DNA from: Marisa cornuarietis
Lineage: Eukaryota > Mollusca > Gastropoda > Architaenioglossa > Ampullariidae
Direction: 5' to 3'
Length of the DNA: 64,000 nucleotides
NCBI GenBank assembly: GCA_004794655.1
Contig: SMMW01000511.1
Span: forward strand, 301,001-365,000
Below, in pieces: positions 1 to 10,387 of this stretch. The position numbers and the translations under genes are program-made. The notes beneath the pieces were generated by a model. That model made no database searches, was not told the DNA's origin, and saw only the letters and a program-made list of their open reading frames with translations. The first letter of the stretch is position 1. Each line of letters opens with the position of its first letter.

Positions 1-480
1 TTAGGAGTAATGCTCAAGGAAGAGGTGAGTTTTCAGTGCAGATTTGAAGGATTCAATTGTAGGAAGGTGGCGGATATGGAAAGGAAGAGAGTTCCATTGT
101 TTTGCAGCACAGTAGCCAAAAGTCCTGTGACCATATGTTGTTGTTCTGGTGACAGGAACAGTTAGGATACGGTCGTCAGACGAAGAGCGGAGTTGTCTGG
201 ACGGAGAGTAAGGGATGAGAAGTTCAGAGAAATAGTCAGGACAGGAGCCAGCAAAGAAATTAAAACACAGCACAGACAGTTTGTACTGAATGCGAGAACG
301 GATGGGTAGCCAGTGTAGAAAACGAAGGAGAGGAGTGACATGGTCCCGTTTCCTTGCTCTAAGCACCAGACGCGCAGCGGAGTTCTGTACTCTCTGGAGT
401 TTCTGAACGAGGGATGAGGGGCAGCCTGCCAGCAAGGAGTTGCAGTAGTCAAGTCGAGAAAGAACATCGAAGGAACATCG
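1..480 (-). mobile_element. LINE reverse-transcriptase C-terminal remnant
   Basis: The minus strand reads as the C-terminal end of a non-LTR retrotransposon ORF2. It has a LSRLDYCNSLLAG stretch (about 435-475), an RVQNSAARLVL stretch, an HWLPI motif and an ending of the type KTHLF...HYS with a stop at 1-3. These are hallmarks of the CR1/L2/Rex-like RT tail. About 145 codons are open; upstream of about 480 the frame is lost. Related fragments sit near 17160-17290 and 24690-24835. It is a dead fragment, not a host gene. Confidence 0.8.
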
Positions 481-727
481 AAGTTTTCTTCGCCACCCAT
501 TTCAAGTGCACCATCGTCCTGATAACACGACGCACGATGTGAATGTGTTTTATAACAACATCGTTAGAAAAATCAATAAATAAGGATTTAAATGTGTTAC
601 AAAATAAATAGAGTTTAAGGCATGCCCCTCAGGGCCTTAGTCTCAATTAATATTTAAGAAACGACAAACTCGCTACAAACCGCTCTATCACTCAGACAAT
701 GAGCCAGAGAGCGAGAGCTTGTTTGTT

Positions 728-910
728 TGTTTTTTTTAATTGGTGTTTTACGCCGAGCCAGCAACTAAGGCTATATCATGGCAAAGCATCCAGCCCTGTA
801 AACAGATGCCACATGCAAAGAAAGAACAGCGTGCCCGAGACTGAACCCAAGACAGCCAGCCTTCACTGTATTGGTAACAGGCGCTAACCATTGCGCCACC
901 GGACCGCCAG
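728..910 (-). mobile_element. tRNA-derived SINE
   Basis: Read on the minus strand, the element starts with a tRNA-like head: an A-box-like TGGCGCAATGGTTAGCGC near 880-900 and a B-box-like GGTTCAGTCTC near 838-848. It ends in an A-rich tail, seen as the T run at 729-737 on the plus strand. A second copy with the same 3' body (GCTGGCTCGGCGTAAAA) occurs at about 35125-35312. The two-copy sharing plus the pol III-type head support a SINE. Confidence 0.7.
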
Positions 911-1328
911 CGAGTGCCTGTTGACAATAATATTAATTTGACTTTCAAATAAATACAAATACTACGATACAACGCTGTGTTTGAGCGGAGATATTGTACA
1001 TTATGATTCATGTATTAAAATATATATTAAAGCATACTAAGAGGATTTCTTCAATATCAAAGCATTCCATGATGTACTCGCTGATACACGACAAAGAGAG
1101 CGGAAGCTGGCTGACAATGGTATCGGCGAGTAGACAGCGGACGGGAGTTGAGCCAGCGCTGGCCCACTACAAGCGCGCTAAGATGGCTGTCCTTCTTTCT
1201 CTATAGTCTATGATCAAACAATCCATCAAATAACTATGATACCTGACACAAGTGGAAACTCGTTGTTGGCTGTGCCGACGGCAATGCTGTACAGCCTGAT
1301 GGCAGAAGTGGAGCAGGACGTGCAGGTG

Positions 1329-2476
1329 TCAAAAGGGAGTGTGTGGTGGATGGGAGTGAGGTGCTGAGGATACCTTCGTACAAGGTGGTGACGCGAAAAA
1401 CACCGGAGTGGACCTTGTACCGGCCGGCAGTACTGAGGATAAGCTGCCAGTGGACAATGTCAAGACATCCGGCATGTAGCCTTGGCTGGACGCCGATGCT
1501 GAGGATAAGCTCGTACTTTGGGGTGTGAAGACTGTCGACCCTTGTCCTGGGCCGGACACCGGTGCTGGGAATAAGCTTATACCGGGTGACGACAAGAAGA
1601 CCGCGTTGTGGATGTTGATGGCCGCTATCTCAAGACCGGAAGAACGTAGTGGAGTGGACTGGCAGGACCGCAGGAAGTTACTATTTGATGGCACTGCACA
1701 AGGCACGACATTGACTGGGTGACCAAGAGGAACAGCCGCTGCTTCCAAATTGCTAACAACGATGTTCTGCACCACCAGTGCAGCTGCACTTTTTTCCTGG
1801 GGTGCGAATACAGCTGTGAGGTTTCCGGGTGTCATGTTGACAGCTGTGAGGTTTCCAGGTGTCGTGTGAACAGCTGTAAAGTTTCCCAGAGTCATGTGGG
1901 CAGCTGTCATGTTTCCGGGTGTCGTGTGGACAGATGTGATGTTTCCGGGTGTCGTGTGGACAGATGTGAAGTCGGGTGTCATGTGGGCAGCTGTGATGTT
2001 TCCGGGTGTCCTGTTGGCAGCTGTCTCCTTTCGTTGCCTGTCGTTGGTGTAGAGGCTTTGAGTCTTGCTAGCAGGGGAGACAAGCGTCACTCCTTGGTAT
2101 CTCTGAATATTGGAAGAAGTGGAACTGCACTTGGTCTTCCTCTCTCCCAAATATTTGGCCCTGCTTCCGTATTTCTTCTGGCGACTGCGTCTGTTTTGAA
2201 ACCACACCTATGGCAACCAGAAACTGTCAAAAATAACATCCCACAACATTGCAGCTTTGAGTTAGCCAACATATCAAAGAAACCACTCAATCATGACTTT
2301 ATATGTTAAAATATATGGAGATAGAAAAGAGAAAACATAGACACAAAATATTTACAGGAATAATGTATAACACGTAGCAAAAGAGACACATTTAGGAAAA
2401 CAAAGGAAAATAAATTAGCTCATTTTGTATCATCACTCTATATCATGACGCTGACCATATAACTGAAACTGAACTT

Positions 2477-2525
<49 letters not shown>

Positions 2526-3471
2526 CACAGACCGTGGAACAATAAAATAAACGTGTTTGATAGGGGCTGTCGCCCAAGCTTAAAACAATAAAGTACTAGT
2601 AACATTTGGAAGGAAAGAAAGAAACAAACAAAGAAAGAAAGAAAGAAAAAAAACATGACAAGTGAGAGAGAAAATGAGACAAAAGAAAGAAAACCTACCT
2701 GAATTCTGTCTTCATCTAGTTTAAGCATCCGTGCAATCTTTTCCCTTTCTTGGTACCCGGGGTAAGGGTTTGTCTGGAAAAAGCTTTTCAGTTGTTGTGT
2801 TGCCTGCGGCCCGAAGTCCCTTCTTTTTCTGCGAGACGTCGATGAAGTGAGAAGTGGGTAAGCACTGTAAGGGGAGACAGTCCCGCCCTTCAGTTGCTTC
2901 CCTTGCTGCTGTCCCTCAGTCTCCTGGTCGTCGTGACGGTGACAGTGGGTCTCATCGTTGTCTGAAATAAAATGATACAGTGTCAGCCCTCCTCTGTGTC
3001 ACTGTCATCAAATGAACTTCCATTGCCATCATGACTTCTATGGCGTCGACACAATGAAATCGTCACAGACTACAAACACACACACACACAGGCGCGCGAG
3101 CACAAACACACACACACAAGCAAGTAAGCACCGCCTTCAGCAGAGATAACTTTCCAAACGTGTCTGCCTCTGTTTTTAAACATCAATGAATGCAGTTAAG
3201 AGGATGAGAGGACCGAGAGACGAATAGATGGAGATATAAACAGACAGTTTGAGGAAGAGGCTGAGAGGACTACCTTGCGCCACACCGAGAATTCTGCGAA
3301 TACTGAAATCTTTCTTCTTGTCGTGCACCTCAACCATCGTCAGGGACATGGCAAACAGGTGTCGTGCACGTGCGCCTTGTGTTCTCAGTTCTAGTTATTA
3401 CCTTCGTGAAAGTAAGATCTGCAGATGAAAAGTGAGGACAGCAGGTGTACACTAGACTTACCTCCCTTCAT
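1329..3471 (-). CDS. paired-like (PRD-class) homeobox transcription factor
   Basis: DNA-binding regulator, nuclear. The model has three coding exons on the minus strand: 3471-3462 (ATGAAGGGAG followed by a GTAAGT donor), 2961-2699 and 2207-1329, totalling 1152 nt or 383 aa, with phases matching. The homeodomain is residues about 46-105: basic arm RRKRR, F8, L16, F20, YP at 25/26, R31, then IQ|VWFQNRRSRQKK. Residue 50 is Gln. The intron falls between homeodomain residues 46 and 47, the usual PRD-class site, and P26 also fits PRD class. The tail (residues about 150-215) carries 10-aa repeats of the type TPGN(I/L/M)TAVH and is rich in Ser/Thr/Pro. No octapeptide, paired box or OAR domain was seen. 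An in-frame TAA lies just upstream of the ATG. The orthology group is unclear; HESX-like similarity is loose. The 10-nt first coding exon is the least certain part. Confidence 0.85.
1808..2035 (-). repeat. 30-bp coding tandem repeat in homeobox tail
   Basis: About seven to eight imperfect 30-bp units, one of them 27 bp, each with TTTCC and GGTGTC cores on the plus strand. On the minus strand the frame encodes successive TPGNxTAVH-like decapeptides, so copy-number change would keep the reading frame. Units differ by point changes, which argues for an old array. Confidence 0.85.
2481..2522. repeat. (CA)n microsatellite
   Basis: A perfect CA run lying in the intron between the two homeobox exons, about 180 bp past the homeodomain donor site as read on the minus strand. 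Confidence 0.95.
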
Positions 3472-3904
3472 TTCCGCTCTGTCACGTGCTCCAGCTTAGT
3501 GTTTATCTTTATCTGTTAGGATCCCAGTAATACAATCTTCGTAGCGGACCTAATTCCAGCCACTTGACCGGCGACTGCAAATCGTTGATGACTGATTGCG
3601 GCAGCTCATCGTGAGGATCAAAGTCGGCGGCTGAGTAGCCGCTAACGACGGGGTGTGTGGTGCGGGTGGCGAGCAAGAGATAAGCAGGCTGCGCCCAACA
3701 CCGGGTGTCCAGTGGGTAACCGCTGACCCTCGTACTGACTCGCTGACGACCGGACTGTTCATCTTGATGGCTGATGATTGACAGCTCGTCGATTAGTGAC
3801 GACATCGAGGCGCTGACTGACGAGTGTCAACTGGTCATCAAAGCTTTCAAATGACTTTCGGAAGTGGGTCATTGTCGTAAAACTTCTCTCCCGAAATATC
3901 ATTG

Positions 3905-3972
<68 letters not shown>

Positions 3973-5994
3973 GCCAGTCAGATACCCTCCTGCAATCAGA
4001 GGTGAGGAGGTTTGCCCTCACCCTCCACCCTTTGCCTGGCTGTCGGAAACCATCAGGTACACAAGCCTCGTGTTTGATAATAAGATGCCGGTGATGACAT
4101 GTCTATAAACAGATTCACTTACTTAACCAAACGGTGCAATGTGTACTTGCTCGTGCTTTATGGGTGATCGTTATCCACACAATGGCCTGATTTCACTGAG
4201 AACCGGGTACGCTACAGCGCAATGGTGACATCCCCGTTAAGACAAGCGAAAGTGCAAAAAAAAAAAAATTGGGGGGGAGGGGTGGATCCAAAGCTCTTTA
4301 CAAAAGCGGACTGTGAAACAAAAGCCCTGCTGTACCACAGGGAAAACATTTTATTTCTCCCTTGACAACCAGTCTCACTACTGCGGAAAGTACCTGATCC
4401 TGGTTTTATTTATTTGGTATTTATTTGAGGCTTTCGGAAATGCACAGTTTCAGCCAAACGAGACCTGGCCTTACTGTGCACGAAGCCTGCTGTGACACCT
4501 CAACATCAACACTTGGTCAAGCAGTCACAGAAAAACGAATGAGATTCTGAGCTGGAGGCTGCTGACGCCCGGAGCTAAACACTTATAGCAAGATGGCGCA
4601 CACGTGGCAGTAAAAATAAAATGGTGGCGATAAAGAAGAAGGAAAGACGGCGGAACATAAATCAGTGCACGAACTTAGCGAATGGCGCAACAGATGCTCA
4701 GATCCATATTTGACCCAATCATGAGAGGTGGCTCCACCTACAAGTTCAATCCGTTTGGCAGTTAACACGCTAATCTCTGAGCTCGGACACAATGATGTCC
4801 ATTTGTTTGAGCGGGAATAACATTGGAAGTCTTCTGTTGAGGACCAGACATCGTCGTCTGTACCCGCTACTTGATCAGCCCTGTGTAAGTGTAACAAGCT
4901 TCATAAACAGTTGTTATATGTAATAAGTACAGTATGGCAAGTCCACAATATGCTTCTGTTTGCAGTTGGTTTGTTGTTTGTGTGTGTTTTTTGTTTTTTG
5001 AAATGTTGGTGCCTGCTAGTGAGTTGAGTCTCTGAACATCTTTGTACAGCTGTGTCGCCAGGGGCCAGAACGCAACCAGGATGCTTTCAAAAGCCAAGCT
5101 GCCCCCGTCCCCACCACCCTCCCCCGTCCGTCCCTTTACCACGTATCACCTCACACACACACACACACACACACACTTCCACCCTGCAGTGAGCGACGAA
5201 TGGTTGTCAAGAACAGGAGGTATAAATAAAACTCCTCCGCTTCTGGTGTCGGAGGGACATACATGTGCCTTGGTCTTCTCGCAGATTTCTCGGAAGTAGA
5301 GGTGAGTGTTCAGGCTGTTTGGGGTGAATAACATTTTCTCACACTGATGAGCTCAGCTGCTTAATACTTAATGACCGGGGCCTCACTTGTTTCCTGATCA
5401 TGAAAATGGACATTCTGTTTAAACTGAATAGATGACACTGCTGTAGAGGGCTTTCTCCGGGAATAGAGGATCCATAAAGCTATCCATTCGTTTACCTGTC
5501 ACTAGATTATCAGTATTTATTTTTATATATTTCTCTTTAAATTCTATTAGAATTTCGTTCATTTTGAGTCATTGTCATATGAAAAAAAAGAATAAAGAAG
5601 ATGATTTGGTAATCTTTACTTCAAGATTATTTTCCCCCCACCAGATGTTATATCAGGTTCTTTAATCTCTTTTATCCTCTCCTATTCGACACACGCTTAA
5701 TTAATATTTCAAAAAGTGAAAACAAAAGCTAACTTAGTGTTTGGAACTGTTTTGTGTCCCGTTACAACCGTTTACAGAATCCTTTTGCCGTGAATTCTGT
5801 TTGTCTTTGTTGAGCTCAGTGTGTGGACTGAGTTGTCGAGTTCATGGCGACACTTGAAAGAAGTGATGACAGTCGTTGTCCCTTGTTTCTATTTAGTCGT
5901 CCACGATAAACATCACTTCATGGCTACAGTCAAATGCTTCAGCACCCTGGCTTTCTTTTGTTTTGCTGTTTGTTTTTTTTTCATCGTTTCGACG
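3472..5994. other. upstream flank of the homeobox gene, no gene recognised
   Basis: It contains a (GT)n run at 3906-3969 and a short (CA)n run at 5155-5175. An open frame of 98 codons at 3805-3509 (-) lies just upstream of the homeobox start and could be leader or unrelated; no domain is recognisable. The rest is AT-rich, with no family I can name. The promoter of the homeobox gene should lie here, but no specific element is identifiable. Confidence 0.6.
3906..3969. repeat. (GT)n microsatellite
   Basis: Perfect dinucleotide run of about 32 units, upstream of the homeobox gene. Confidence 0.95.
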
Positions 5995-6400
5995 TGTGCT
6001 ACGTTACTACACTATTTTTATATTCACGTGACGTGTTACGTTAATAGACAGTATTTTTATATTCATGTGACGTGTACTACGTTACTACACTATTTTTATA
6101 TTCACGTGACGTGTGCTACGTTACTAGACAGTATTTTTATATTCATGTGACGTGTACTACGTTACTACACTATTTTTATATTCACGTGACGTGTGTTACG
6201 TTACTAGACAGTATTTTTATATTCACGTGACGTGTGTTACGTTACTAGACAGTATTTTTATATTCACGTGTCGTGTACTACGTAACTACGCTATTTTTAT
6301 ATTCATGTGACGTGTGCTACGTTACTAGACTATTTTTATATTCACGTGACGTGTGTTACATCACTCGACAGTATTTTTATATTCACGTGACGTATTTCAA
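5995..6400. repeat. ~40-bp minisatellite with E-box/CRE-like cores
   Basis: About ten units of roughly 40 bp, each with a TATTTTTATATTCA(C/T)GTGACGT core. Most units hold CACGTG overlapping TGACGT, i.e. an E-box/CRE-like composite. The array ends about 580 bp upstream of the start codon of FkbM copy A. Whether it binds bHLH-ZIP or CREB-type factors is unknown. Confidence 0.9.
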
Positions 6401-6983
6401 CATCGTGAGTGCTGCTAGTGGGTTTTTTTTACCAGACATCTGTCTACACTCAGTCCGCTGTCTGTGCGGACATAATATTTGATTGGTCGATACGATGGAC
6501 ATTGCGATTGTGCAAAGTTTTAAAATTCAATAGACAGTCTGTGACATAACGGAGATGCTACTGTGACAGACTGCAGAACCCGTTGTGCCAGTTAAACTGT
6601 CATGGGCAGCGCTTTAAAAAAACAAGACGCACGCAATTAATTATTCCAAACGCACTTACCTGTAATTCTGATTAGTCTCAGCAGCTCTGTCTACAAGGTG
6701 AGGCTTAGATGTGCACCATCAAGGAGGTGACCGCAAATACAAACTAGCGACTTGTTGGCTTTGTTGGTCTTTATGAACATTTCGTGGGACTTGATCCTCA
6801 AAACGACACTTGCAAAATAATCGCATGCTTTATTTTATCATTCCTACTCATTTAGTCTTGTTGACGAGACGATAATAATTATCATTCGTCAGAATGCATG
6901 GGGCTCAATTCTAAACTCGCCCTGTAAGTATATATCTATATATATATATGTATTGTGTATGTTCCAGGCGATCGCTAAGGATA

Positions 6984-8552
6984 ATGCCTCCCATTGTCAA
7001 GATAGTTGGCGCGGCAGTCATTGCTTGCTCTGTCATGGTAGTTATTTTCCTCAGCAACTCGTTTCTCTTGATTGCTAAGAAATACTCCATCAGTAAACAG
7101 CTGCTCGCAGGTGCGGTGAACAGGAGCTTTGCTGACATAGAGGGAAAAGGAAGGATCGCTGAAGAGACCAAGTCCCTTTCTCCGCAGTCGGCAGAGGACA
7201 GTCGCGGTGTCCCCATGTCTGACGATGAGGATGTCCTCCTGTCACTTGATGAGAAGGGGTGGAAAAAGCTGACTTGCGGACAGTCAAAATACTTGCACCC
7301 GATCAGTTTGCCGACAGAAATGGGAAATCTGACCTTTTATGGTTTCATGTCCGCGGAATACGACCAGATGGTCACCGCATGTGCGCTGAAGGACTGGATG
7401 TTTGAGAAAAAAGAAATCGAGAGTTTTCTAAATCTGTCACGTGACTTGCCCCTCATCGACGTGGGCGCGAACCTCGGGCTGGTGGCGCTGCAAGCCGCTC
7501 TCCAGAAGAGGATCGTGGTGGCCATAGAGCCCATCGCCGCCAACGCACTCCGCCTTTGTCGATCTGTTCTCGACTTCGGACACGCCGGCCTGGTGCACGT
7601 CATACTCAACGCCGTGTCGTCCAGAGAGGGAAACGTCACTCTGGCCTCACAGTCCGCTAACAGCAGGGTCAACGAACCAGGCAGACAGTTCAAACACGAC
7701 GAGACCCTTGCCTATGCCATCAAACTGGACCGCATCTTGGAGATGTTACCCTTCCAACGAGCAGCACTTAAGGTTGGTGTCACACGGCGTGAAACTTTCC
7801 GTATTGTGTAAGGACCTCTGTTCATGAGCGTGGTTGCATGCACACCACATTTGCATTTTAGTTTATATCTGGAATAATGTACAGAAGATGAAATCAGACA
7901 GACAGACAATCTTCACCTATCCTCGTTCTTCCCTGCCTACTTATACTCAATGACATCACAGGCCTTCCAACGACGCATGATCAGTGATGACATTTTCCAA
8001 TTTCTTTCTAATTTTTCTTTCTTCACGAGTACTGACCTGTTTGCCTGACCTCTCAGATAGACGTGAATACTCACGAGGGCCATGTGCTGGCGGGGTCACG
8101 TGATCTGTTGGAGACATATTTACAGACGTTTTCTATTTTGTCAACCTATTGTCTCACTTGTAATTCTACGACTGACATCACAGACCAGATTCGTCCTGAC
8201 ATCTACCACCCTTTATTTTGCTTTGACTCGTCGTCCTCACACACTGACCTGTATTTCTCCTCCCTTCTGTTGTGTTGCTCACGTGACAACCCAGATAGAC
8301 GTGGAAGGTCACGAGGGTCACGTGCTGGCGGGGTCACATGCTCTGCTGGAGACGGTGGACGTGCCGCTGGTGTGGATGGAGTGGGAGCATGTGAAGCGCC
8401 GCCTGACCTTTGGAGGTCAGTTTATCGTCGACTTCATGACTGCCCGCAACTTCCGCCCGCACCACGTCATTTCCGGGAAACTTCTGGAAGGCGACTTCAT
8501 GTCCTGGCCCTTCACAGTCCTGTGGAAACGTGATGAACGAGCAGCAGTTTGA
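6984..8552 (+). CDS. FkbM-family methyltransferase, copy A
   Basis: Predicted SAM-dependent O-methyltransferase with an N-terminal membrane anchor (type II topology). Exons are 6984-7772 and 8295-8552; the splice joins AALK to IDVEGHEG, completing the FkbM signature. Product 348 aa. Hydrophobic anchor at about residues 5-30; SAM motif I DVGANLG from residue 159; acidic motif AIEP at about 181-183; IDVEG at 264-268. The start is chosen because all three cluster copies have an ATG a few bases after a spliceable AG, implying an upstream noncoding exon. Compared with copy B it lacks a 12-bp segment (Ser-Thr-Trp-Phe) and has a different C-terminus (KRDERAAV). The substrate is unknown; a Golgi glycan is an inference. 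The intron carries a partial duplicate of exon 2 (8057-8116). AATAAA motifs occur about 9.81-9.84 kb. Confidence 0.85.
8057..8116 (+). pseudogene. partial duplicate of FkbM exon 2 inside copy A intron
   Basis: Preceded by CCTCTCAG, the same acceptor found before exon 2 of copy B. About 60 bp match exon 2 (IDV..HEGHVLAGS..LLE) and then homology stops. It is in the same phase as the real exon, so use of this acceptor would splice in frame but then read through into intron sequence. The true exon 2 follows 180 bp later. It may be inert or an alternative 3' end. Confidence 0.8.
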
Positions 8553-10385
8553 TGTTAATGTTGATGACAATGGTGGTGAATTGGTGGTGGTCGTCGTGGC
8601 TGTGGATGATGGTGGTGGTGTTGATGAAGGGGATTGGCGGTTTTCCTTTTATAACGTCTTGGGACACGTGCACGCATTGTTCTTTTTTTTACCTTCAGAG
8701 CCTTTCGAAAGTGTAAAGGATCATCTATTATTGATATGCGGCCTTTTGTACTAGATAAGTATTATTGGTATTATCATCATTAACTACACTAAAAGGTTAT
8801 GAAAATGTGTTTACCATATGGTAACAAAGAAACAGGATAAACACGCCTTGTAATGAGCTCTCGTCGTTGGGGGGTCACGTGACCAAGTTGGTGTAACAAA
8901 TGATGCAGACGAATGTCATCTCTCACCCTCGTCTGTTGTTTCTCATCAACCCCACCTCGTCATCAACCCCGTTTTGTTTTGTTTTTTTCCCAACTGTTAT
9001 AGCTTTTTTCAAGCACTCTCCAACATTTAAAAGGATTTATGAAACTTGTGAAGTGCAGCATTGATATCAGACTCTATTAACTGCGTAGTGTCCTTTAAAT
9101 CATGCAAAGCTTTCGAAGAGAAAAGTACCACAAAGATTTTATCGTTGAGGTCTATGTTCCAGATGAATTTTATGATTTGGTCGGTTTGAGGAACCATACT
9201 TTTAGGCAAAACAAATTTGCATAGATGTTTGCATAAGCAGTGCTAGCGACATTTGGTTTGAATCTTACCTATTCTCTACTCTTACAGACTGGCAAAGCTT
9301 CAGGATCTGGTGAGAAACAATAAAGTAGTGGATAAAGCTGCGACCAGTCGTTGATATATGGGTGACATCTCCCATCTTGTCACCTTCTAGAACATCAATA
9401 AAAATACAAAGATTAAATTGTCCACAAACTTTTAACAGATGTCTACCATAAAGACTGACGTGGTTATCTCTGAAACATCTACTGTTTGAAGCAGAATTAT
9501 TATCATTAGTTATCTTCTTCATTATGTTACCAAAGAGGCAGTCTTCTTTACCAGTTCTTGCACCCATTGTTGTCATAATAGTCAGATAAATCCATAAGAC
9601 ATTTTAATCAAGAAAACTCCGTTGTAACGTCTGTGTCACTAGAGCATGGTGAATCAGCTGTGGGGAGGGAGGCTCCAGTCACGAGAACATCTGAGTTTAA
9701 ACCAAGTAACTTTCGATATTTTTAGTACAATCATATTGTCGTACTCATACTACTAGATAGCGGAGAAGTGCAATGTTCTCTGACATGCAATGTTATGATA
9801 TTACAGAAATAAAATGTTATATTCAAATAAAGTCCTTCAAAACATGTTTGTGTAGGTTCAGGTTTGTATTTTCTTCAATTTTGTTACCCTCGGTGTCCAA
9901 TTTATCTCCAGGTCCGGGATTCGGTTCCACACCAAAAATAAGTTAACATGTCAACAACATATTCACAGCCAACATGGCTGACAGTCCATGAACACAATAC
10001 TTCGAACACCAACAACAACAATTTGGGATATTTGGTCAGAATATTGACCAACACACCCATCCCAATGTATACTCTATACTCTATAATTAGTCGTCCAGAT
10101 TATTAAGACACTCTAGTCTGCACCATGCCAGCTAGTAAAAATGTCAGCACAGACAGGTCCGAGGTTAAAATAACGAGTGTTGCCACTACTGATGCGCTCA
10201 GCACGCGCAGGACCAGCGCCAGCAAAATGTCGCGACCTTTAACCTCGACGGCTTGACCTGCACTGACAACGACTGCCACGTCACTCCCACGTCAAACTAG
10301 TTCTGACGTCATTACAACTATGACGTCTGTCGTCTCGTCGCACCTCTGCCCTTACATTGCCCTGAGCTGTAACCTACTGAACGTC
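8553..10385. other. 3' flank of FkbM copy A, no gene recognised
   Basis: AT-rich sequence with putative AATAAA signals near 9808 and 9826. No coding family, RNA gene or mobile element was recognised. Short open frames here have no recognisable domain. Confidence 0.6.
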
Positions 10386-10387
10386 CC

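Noticed and set aside
3509..3805. 98-codon minus-strand frame as first exon of the homeobox gene
   Set aside because: A phase-compatible exit exists only with a weak donor (GTCCGC). The ATGAAGGGAG exon with a GTAAGT donor and an upstream in-frame stop fits better. It could still be leader sequence.
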